Below are positions 53,623-61,175 of a stretch of 64,000 nt of DNA, one piece after another (within the stretch, counting starts at the first letter, position 1; the number at the start of each line of letters is the position of its first letter). The stretch comes from Aedes albopictus. Its lineage: Eukaryota > Arthropoda > Insecta > Diptera > Culicidae. The translations under genes and the position numbers were made by a program. Below the pieces are notes generated by a model. That model saw only the letters and a program-made list of their open reading frames with translations. It searched no databases and had not been told where the DNA came from. The DNA lies in assembly GCF_035046485.1 (NCBI RefSeq), contig NC_085137.1, positions 345,206,505 to 345,270,504 of the forward strand, written 5' to 3'.

Positions 53623-54440
53623 GTTTATAAGACAAAAACATGACATTGTAAATAGTTTTGACTGAATTCGGCTCCGTTATGCCAGTTGGCGCATGAGCCT
53701 TAAATAAACGATTAAGTAAAAAAAAGATCCATATGATATAACATAATCCCCTGATAAATGCTAAAACTTAAAACCAAGTTACTGTCAAAAAGTTACATTA
53801 TTGTGTGGCAAACATTTTAATACGTAATTAGAATCGTGCAAAGGCAAAACGATCGATTGCTCCTCATCAATTTCATTCAAGTAAAAGGACGATAAGGATG
53901 ATGTCACAAGTTGACGTTTAAAATTGAAATTTATACAGATAAATGGCCTGCCTCGTCCTCTGCTATACCGTGTGCCTCATCACGCACACATTGCTGCTCT
54001 CGTTTATGCTTCTCAGTTGTTTTGCACCCAATTGTTAGCGGTATGATGGCATAACTTAAGCTAACTTAAGCCACGTAAATAAAATCAGGCGGAAAAAGCT
54101 GCCATATTGTGGTAGGGGCAAAGAAGATGGCTGGTTTGGGAATCGCACCGGCGAATGTTCATGTCATATATTGAAAATATTAAACAAATATGGCAATTCA
54201 CACCGTCTTCAATCAGAGGCTGAACAGACTGAACATTACTACCACCAACACACAAAACCTTCACAGATATAAATAATGAGAATCACACGTCATTGAAGTT
54301 TACATCCTTTTAGTCACTTGCAGCTATGACGGTTTACAGGATATAGCAGGATATATCATGTGTAATATGTCATGTAACATCTCTGATTCATGCTGAATTA
54401 CATGACATATAATGGAAGTTTACATGAGATTTACACGACA
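53623..54440. other. Spacer with a SINE fragment
   Basis: Positions 54195-54245 on the minus strand carry GTTCAGTCTGTTCAGCCTCT and AAGACGGTG, the 3' end of the 53120 SINE family. Near 54360-54415, ATGTCATGTAA and TTACATGACAT form a short inverted repeat. Otherwise no feature is seen. Confidence 0.55.
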
Positions 54441-54452
54441 TGTCATGAAAAC

Positions 54453-55472
54453 GGCTTTCCTGGGAAGCTGACTAGACTGATTAAAGCAACGATGGACGGT
54501 GTGCAAAACTGCGTAAGGCTTTCGGGTGAACTATCCAGTTCATTCGTATCTCGCCGGGGACTGCGACAAGGTGACGGACTCTCATGTCTACTCTTCAACA
54601 TCGCGCTGGAAGGTGTGATGCGACGAGCCGGGCTCAACAGCCGGGGAACGATTTTCACAAAATCCGGGCAATTTGTGTGCTTTGCGGATGACATGGACAT
54701 TATCGCTAGAACATTTGGAACGGTGGCAGAACTGTACACCCGCCTGAAACGCGAAGTAGCAAAGGTCGGACTGGTGGTGAATGCCTCAAAAACAAAGTAC
54801 ATGCTCGTAGGCGGAACCGAACACGACCGGATCCGTCTGGGTAGTAATGTTACGATAGACGGGGATACTTTCGAGGTGGTGGAGGAATTCGTCTACCTCG
54901 GATCCTTACTGACGGCTGACAACAACGTGAGCCGTGAAATTCGGAGGCGCATCATCAGCGGAAGTCGGGCCTACTACGGGCTCCAGAAGAAACTGCGGTC
55001 GAAAAAGATTCACCCACGCACCAAATGCACCATGTACAAAACGCTAATAAGACCGGTGATCCTCTACGGGCACGAGACATGGACCATGCTCGAGGAGGAC
55101 CTACAAGCACTCGGAGTTTTCGAGCGACGCGTGCTAAGAACGATCTTCGGCGGTGTGCAGGAGAACGGTGTGTGGCGGAGAAGGATGAACCACGAGCTCG
55201 CTGCACTTTACGGCGAACCCAGCATCCAGAAAGTGGCCAAAGCCGGAAGGATACGTTGGGCAGGGCATGTTGCAAGAATGCCGGACAACAACCCTGCAAA
55301 GCTGGTGTTTGCAACGGATCCGGTTGGCACAAGAAGGCGTGGAGCGCAGAGAGCACGATGGGCGGACCAGGTGGAGCGTGACTTGGCGAGCATTGGGCGC
55401 GACCGAGGATGGAGAGCGGCAGCCACAAACCGAGTATTGTGGCTTTCTATTGTTGATTATGTCTTGTCTTAA
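54453..55472 (+). CDS. RTE reverse transcriptase, C-terminal part (truncated)
   Basis: The frame gives GFPGKLTRLIKATMDG at the 5' edge, then RQGDGLSCLLFNIALEGVMR, the catalytic box FADD (from 54681), NASKTKYMLVGG, YLGSLLTADNNVSREIRRRI, TLIRPVILYGHETWTM, FERRVLRTIFGGV and the C-terminal IRWAGHVARMPDNNPAKLVF, with stop TAA at 55470-55472. The layout matches the RTE clade (BovB/JAM1-like), whose enzyme copies element RNA at a nicked target. Endonuclease and finger motifs are missing, so it cannot act alone. An open frame extends left to 54390, but its first 21 residues come from target DNA, not the element. There are no internal stops, so the copy is young. Confidence 0.92.
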   Translation, partial: GFPGKLTRLIKATMDGVQNCVRLSGELSSSFVSRRGLRQGDGLSCLLFNIALEGVMRRAGLNSRGTIFTKSGQFVCFADDMDIIARTFGTVAELYTRLKREVAKVGLVVNASKTKYMLVGGTEHDRIRLGSNVTIDGDTFEVVEEFVYLGSLLTADNNVSREIRRRIISGSRAYYGLQKKLRSKKIHPRTKCTMYKTLIRPVILYGHETWTMLEEDLQALGVFERRVLRTIFGGVQENGVWRRRMNHELAALYGEPSIQKVAKAGRIRWAGHVARMPDNNPAKLVFATDPVGTRRRGAQRARWADQVERDLASIGRDRGWRAAATNRVLWLSIVDYVLS

Positions 55473-55510
55473 TGATGTTGAACAAATAAATGTATGTATG
55501 TATGTATGTA
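54453..55510 (+). mobile_element. 5'-truncated RTE LINE insertion with 12-bp target duplication
   Basis: TGTCATGAAAAC occurs at 54441-54452 and again at 55511-55522, exactly bounding the element. It starts inside the reverse transcriptase and ends after a short 3' UTR with a (TGTA)n tail, the usual RTE form. The tail and target duplication are intact, so this is a recent insertion. Confidence 0.96.
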
Positions 55511-55522
55511 TGTCATGAAAAC

Positions 55523-55815
55523 TTCTGTGAAATCCTACGCTCTAATTATGTGCATTATATTGCCCGTTGTGATGATTTATAGATTCCGACGCAAATTAAT
55601 GATTAGGCTCATTTTCAGCGTAGGTGCGTTATAAATGTTTGCTTACAAAGCAAAACTATCACCAAATGTGTGGCTAACAACACAGCGTAAAATATTCACA
55701 AGTACGCGGTCTAGTTTTATATCTGTGAGCCCACGTAAGAAAAATCCACGCAACTAATTTTCGCGCAGGAGTCTAAACAGGTGGAATCTCCGCAATATGT
55801 CACAGAAACTTACAC
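55523..55815. other. Short spacer
   Basis: No feature recognised. Confidence 0.4.
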
Positions 55816-55817
55816 TA

Positions 55818-56762
55818 AGGTATGCGCACAGCAAAATCTGGCCAAAGAAAATCAAGCAGTAATAATTCATTCCAACTTGTTCCCAAACCAAAAGCAATTC
55901 ATCGTAAAAAAGCATTAATTTACTTTAAATCAACATCAAGACATTGCTGATTTGACTTGTTATATCCGTCATCTCGAGTTTTGAGCTTGAGTCCTTCCGT
56001 AAAGTTTTGCACAGTAAATTCGACCGCATGCCAAGAAATTTTTACCACCTTTGTGTCAAAATCAATCTTATTTTTCGATGAAAACTGTCGTTCTTGACAA
56101 TTTTTGAAGGTTCCAATTCACGGTTACTCAATATTTTTCAATTGGGTTGAGTTTTGAAGTGTATGAGATTTTACGTATTTTGGAAAAATGCAGTACAATT
56201 TCTACATAGTTTTCTGCATACAAACGCAAGCATTCTCCGCCAAAAACAGGGGACAAAAATCAATTCAAATCAATACACAATATCTAAGCTTTTGAATAAG
56301 GGGTGCCAGCCATTTTTCCCGACATTTCCCGTAGTGAAAAAAATGATTTGCTGTACATGTATTTCTAAAAGTTCGGTTTTTCAAACCACAAATTCATATT
56401 GTTGACCAAACTATGTATTTCTTGCCAAACTTCGATTTTTTCTTGCTCTTAAGTTGATCTGCAACCTTTCCAGGTTGTAATGATGTATAGAACCAAATAC
56501 TTGAAAGCTAACTTAGGTCTGCGGGGACGGTCGCTTTAATGTACATTGTCAGATTTTCAGCACGTTTGTGCAAAAACTTTTCGAGGACTTCTTGTTCCCT
56601 TGACTCTATTTTAAACACAATGTCAAAATATATCCCGAAGTAAATATTTTTCAATTCCTTACACAATAAGCTTTCATTTGCGCCAGAGATTGCCATGATT
56701 CGTTGAAAATAGAGAAATTTCTATCCAAAATGCGATGGCTAGATTTTGCTGTGTGCATACCT
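55818..56762. mobile_element. TA-flanked TIR element AGGTATGCRCACAGC (945 bp)
   Basis: AGGTATGCGCACAGCAAAAT at the left and AGGTATGCACACAGCAAAAT inward from the right, continuing CTRGCCA. TA is at 55816-55817 and 56763-56764. GCCAAGAAAT-like words recur inside (56030 and, inverted, 56415). It encodes no recognisable transposase. Confidence 0.92.
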
Positions 56763-56764
56763 TA

Positions 56765-57676
56765 CACAAAGGAGGACAAAAGAGGTGTAAACTAGTTGAT
56801 TGATTGAAGAATAAAAAAAAACATTGCGCTATGATACAGTAGCTGGCGATTACTAGCAGTTTGAAGCAATAAGTTCGGGAACCACTGCATTTATAAATAA
56901 CCCGACCAGTTGTGTGCTATCAAATTATTTCCATCATATCAAGTTTAACTCGTTCACCCGTTCCACCAGATGATGCCAATCAATCCACGTTTTGATGGTT
57001 TCTATTTTTGCTGTCGTCGTACCTACCTCACATTTGTCAGTCAGTCAGTCAGTTAGTCAGTCAGATAGACTGTGGTGACTTAATTATACCGGACCAAGAA
57101 TAGTAATTCAAATTAAATCATTCGGTCTGTCTCCTGCAATCAGTTAGTGAGGAAACCGTAAACAAACGGCCAACAATCTATATCTGGTAGATTTATGTTT
57201 TTTTTATAGATGATATCTGTTATTATAACTAATTTGGGCAGTTTTTGGAACCCTTGATAGATATTTTCTACTACTTCCCTTATAGTGATTCGAGTTTACA
57301 GCCCTTCGCAAACGAAAAGGCAACAAACAACTGTGCTTTAATTAGCTAGATGTAATCCTCGACATGATTGTTACATTAAAATGGGGGTTGCCTACCTTAT
57401 GTCCGGAAATGTTACTATCATGCTACGACGGCACGCCGCATGGGTGAAACAAACGGATTACGGTTGATGGCGCCCCGCATTGATTGGCAGGTATACAAGT
57501 ACTATGTACCACCGTGTATACCCCCATCAGACCAGTCAGCGAACGAGAAGCCACAAGTCATCAAACGTTTTGGTCGACGTCGTTGGCGGGTGTAAACAAT
57601 TGAGTAGCAATAACTATGCCAAACTGGTCCAATTGTGCGTGGGAAGGTTTCACACCATTTTATTTTCGTTTTTTAT
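56765..57676. other. Spacer with CAGT microsatellite
   Basis: (CAGT)n with one interruption lies at about 57037-57066. The remainder has no recognised feature. Confidence 0.5.
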
Positions 57677-57678
57677 GT

Positions 57679-57847
57679 AGGGTAAAAGTGCCTTTATTAA
57701 TCCAAAATTTTATCATCTACTCAATTCGTTTGAAAACAGGCGATTACGAAACCGATTTCTTCGGTTTTTTCTCTTACAAAAATAGAAACAAATAATGTTT
57801 TCTTCGGGCAAAAAGGGGAGCACTGTGCTTCAAATAGGAATCGCCAC
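57679..57847. mobile_element. Possible GGGTA-type TIR element
   Basis: TA then GGGTAAAAGTGCCTTTATTA at the left, and inward from the right TA then GGGTGGCGATTCCTATTTG. Only about 13 of 23 terminal bases agree, so this is tentative. Confidence 0.3.
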
Positions 57848-57849
57848 CC

Positions 57850-58224
57850 TACTAATATTTGAAAACTGGGGTGGGACGTAACGTAATAAACGTGGAAAAT
57901 GGGAAGTTTTTTTTTCATTTAGAGACAACCGATGATGTTGGTAAATACTGTTTGTTTAGGACCGCTTCCATGATTCAGAAGGTTCATCATATTGTTCGGT
58001 GTGATTGATGTTTTAATAATAATCAAGGCTATCAATATCACAGCTTGAATTCCCGACTAACTGAATCAGGTAGAATCAGACTCGCATGCAAAGTAAAAGT
58101 TTTATCAAAACTCAGTATTTTTTTTCTAGTTGCCACAAGCAAGAAAAACACAGATAACCGTCAAACATCTGTGTCGAAGACCGCAAAATGACTCTACGCC
58201 TGTGTAAAAATTTACAGGTAGAAA
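57850..58224. other. Spacer
   Basis: No feature recognised. Confidence 0.4.
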
Positions 58225-58350
58225 TTTACTTCGTCATACGCGCTGATTCCCGTCATATCAGACGGAAAATAGCCTATAATTACAGATATTCCAACATAAA
58301 TTTGCCGATGACTAATTAGATGGAAGCAAAAAGATGTAGGCTGTAAAAAA
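58225..58350 (+). repeat. Dispersed repeat shared with 17840-17962
   Basis: AGAAATTTACTTCGTCAT, GTCATATCAGACG, AAATAGCCTATAATTACAG and GATGGAAGCAAAAAGATGTA match the other copy in inverted orientation. Its boundaries are not defined by terminal repeats. Confidence 0.65.
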
Positions 58351-58847
58351 TCTGCACATATAGTACTGGAAATAAAAACATTGGTACATCTTTTGGTCCC
58401 AAAACATAGAAAACGTGAAAAAAAAACTATTTTTTACTTATTTATTGTACCTATTCATAATTTGGCCTTTCAACGTATGTACTATGTATTCCTGCAAACG
58501 TAAATTCAATGTCTATCAACCAGTTAACTGCACAGTGGCCGGACAGAACCTCAAAAATCGACTTCAATTTTTTATATTTCTAATATTTTTCTTCCATTAT
58601 AGATATTTCAACTAAGAAAACCCCAAATATTCAAGTCATTTGGTCAAAAATTGAGTCTTGTAGATTTTTTCAAAGATGAGATTTTGTGTGGTACTTTACT
58701 AGTGTTATTTGTCTTTATTTTATGAGCTTTCTTCATGAGCTCGTTGTAAAACTCAGGAAGATTTGGATAATATGACAATATTATTGGTGTTTTTGGGTAT
58801 AAATAACCATTACATTTCAGGGTTTTTTTGGAATCTAATCACAAAAC
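58351..58847. other. AT-rich spacer
   Basis: No feature recognised. Confidence 0.4.
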
Positions 58848-58849
58848 TA

Positions 58850-59792
58850 GGGTAAGAAATCAAGCTTTGAACTAGTCAAATTGTAAACTTAATTTGAACC
58901 ATTTCAAAATTCATTAAAACGACGTACTTTTCAGGCAAATATTGTCCCGAAAAAGATATTAAACAGCTTTCCCTAATATAACCTGATAACATGGACTTTA
59001 AAAGCATTGAAAAAAGCGTTTTTGTCATGGAAAACAGGCAATTGAAAAATCACTGTGATTTCACCCATTTCCCCCAAGAGAAAGCACATTTTCGGTGCAC
59101 TCGTACAGCTCATGCATTGTATCACACGCAATATGTGAACACATCAAATGAAAGCTTATTTATCGTAGAATCGACCAACCGAATAAAATTCCGCATTATT
59201 TCTCATAAAATTATCAAATTTAAGTGATTCTTACTTGGAGAATGTTATCTTAAGTTGAACCATTTGTAATCTAAATTTGAACTAGTAAACGTGGGTGAGC
59301 TTCTAGTGTTGGCCTGTAGATTGCGCTAGTGGTTGCTTTGTTTACTCTTGGGGGATGGAAAAATCTAAATTTAGTTTCATAATTCCTAAAGAATTTCGAA
59401 CATTCTGAGTTGAGATTCCACTGCCTAATGAAAAATAGGTATGAGAATTAGCAGATTCGTGTGATTTTTCATTGTTTTGCATGGAATTGGCTGTTTTGTG
59501 AGTTGCTCGAGCTGCTGCCGCCAGTAGTTCAAATTAAGATTAAAATTGGTTCAAATTATGATTACGATGGTTCAAATTAAGATTAAAATCAATGTTGATG
59601 AAAAATCGAATATTTGAATGAAATTCGGTGCAAATACAAACTTTTTACCATTTAACAGAAAGCTTATACCCGTGGCTTTCATGTACATACGATTTTGCCG
59701 TAGTAAATTATTTCCATGTGGGAGAAAAAATCACTTAAAATTTGCACTGCTTCAGAAAGCCGCAATTTGGTTCAAATTTTGATTACCTACCC
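58850..59792. mobile_element. TA-flanked GGGTA-type TIR element with TTTGAAC words (943 bp)
   Basis: GGGTAAGAAATCAAGCTTTG at the left and GGGTAGGTAATCAAAATTTG inward from the right, both continuing AAC. TA is at 58848-58849 and 59793-59794. WTTTGAACYAKT / GGTTCAAATTWWGATTA words recur near 58870, 58895, 59255, 59273, 59525, 59550 and 59570. It is non-coding. Confidence 0.85.
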
Positions 59793-59794
59793 TA

Positions 59795-60373
59795 TTATGT
59801 TTTTACAACATGCAAAAATATTGACTTTAATGAAATTTTGAAGAAAAACTTCGTATTAAAGGAATCCAATACTTGTTTAGGAAACATCAGAAAACGACGC
59901 CGTATCCCGGACCTGACGTGCAATTTTGTCTAGTTTTTGGCTATATAGGTCACTGTTTGCGCATTTTTGCGCTAAGCTCGATTTTTTTTTCTATCAGGTC
60001 ACAATGGAGCCACATGGTTGCGGAGGAACTGATATTGTTTGAAGTTTAAATTTTATCTTCACATAATTCAAATTGACTTCAGGTAAACCTCATTCTAGTA
60101 AGAGGCCTTCACTAAGGCACGTGGTGATAGGGGGAGGGGAGCGAAATATGGGGGGGTTTGATTGATAACGTGATGGTCACAGTCTGGCATTTTTTATATT
60201 ATTTTTTTCCAATATTATTTTATTTTTTGACAGAAAATCACAACAAAATGGGTGTTTCAGTTAAAAAACATTGAGCTGGAGGAGAGGGGAATGTTGACTA
60301 AGAATGATTAAGCCTTTATTTACTTAGACACTATCTACATCTCGATTGTTAAAGATAGTGTTGCTTTACCAAA
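59795..60373. other. Spacer with a G-rich patch
   Basis: Positions 60125-60160 are G-rich on the plus strand (GGGGGAGGGGAGC, then GGGGGGG). The rest is AT-rich. Confidence 0.4.
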
Positions 60374-60375
60374 TA

Positions 60376-60600
60376 TGGTAAGTGGGGGCAGGATGGGTCA
60401 CCTAAGAAATGGACCCCTATAACTGTCTGAATATAAATCGCATTTCTCTGTTTTCTACCACGACTCTCAGATACACTAGTTAGCTATGATATAAAAGTAT
60501 AGAAAGGTCATAAAGTTTGAAACCTGCTCCTTGACAAGCAATTTTCAAAACATGACCCATCTTGCCCCACCTCATTTTTACGGGGGCAAGATGGGTCAGC
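60376..60600. mobile_element. Candidate element with iterated GGGGCAAGATGGGTCA
   Basis: TGGTAAGTGGGGGCAGGATG begins after a TA at 60374-60375. TGACCCATCTTGCCCCACC (inverted) and GGGGGCAAGATGGGTCAG follow within 200 bases. The plan matches the GGGTA group, but no right end is visible before the LTR at 60764, so the element may be split by the retrotransposon. Confidence 0.5.
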
Positions 60601-60763
60601 TATCAGAAAACTCGATTTTTCTCCAACAAAAAATACTATATCTTCTATTTTTTCTCTATACATCTAAGCTTCACAGACGTACAGATTACATGAAAAAAGT
60701 GTTGAAACATATCGGTAGATTATTATCAGAACTAGAAGATTTTTGTTCAGGTAGCCATGAACG

Positions 60764-60976
60764 TGTAATAACCCCGTAACAGGGGGTTTCTTCCAATTAA
60801 CGAGGGTACACGTCCGAGTCAGTGGCAAGTCAAACTAAAACTGATTTATTCAATCCGATAGACGTGTCTCGAGCCGAGCTCTACGTAAACTCTCTTTCTC
60901 CTAACTATACTCTGAGAACCCACCACAGGGTTTCTATCATTTTACCGAACGGTGGCATCATCGCTTTGCCACTACA
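60764..60976 (-). repeat. 3' LTR of the Ty3-type retrotransposon (213 bp)
   Basis: Read on the minus strand it begins TGTAGTGGCAAAGCGATGAT and ends CCTGTTACGGGGTTATTACA, the standard TG...CA form. An AATAAA signal lies at 60845-60850 (minus strand). It directly follows the polypurine tract, downstream of the pol frame. The partner 5' LTR lies beyond the right edge, so age and target duplication cannot be assessed. Confidence 0.88.
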
Positions 60977-60993
60977 ATTCCTTTCCCCTTGAG
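60977..60993 (-). other. Polypurine tract
   Basis: CTCAAGGGGAAAGGAAT on the minus strand lies immediately before the TG of the LTR. It would prime plus-strand DNA synthesis in an LTR retrotransposon. Confidence 0.85.
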
Positions 60994-61175
60994 TCAATAG
61001 TTCATACATTTCTAAAACAATAGTTATTTACAATTTAGATCTTAGAGACAACAAAATCAGAAAGCAAACTTTTCATTTCGTGCTTACAATTCGTAAATTC
61101 ATGCATTTTATACAGTAAAACATTTTTCTACAGTTCACAACCTAATTGTACAATTATTCGAACGTTTTACCTAAT

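Noticed and set aside
54443..55428. Long minus-strand frames opposite the RTE reverse transcriptase (119 and 157 codons)
   Set aside because: They are antisense shadows of a GC-rich coding sequence with no domain of their own.
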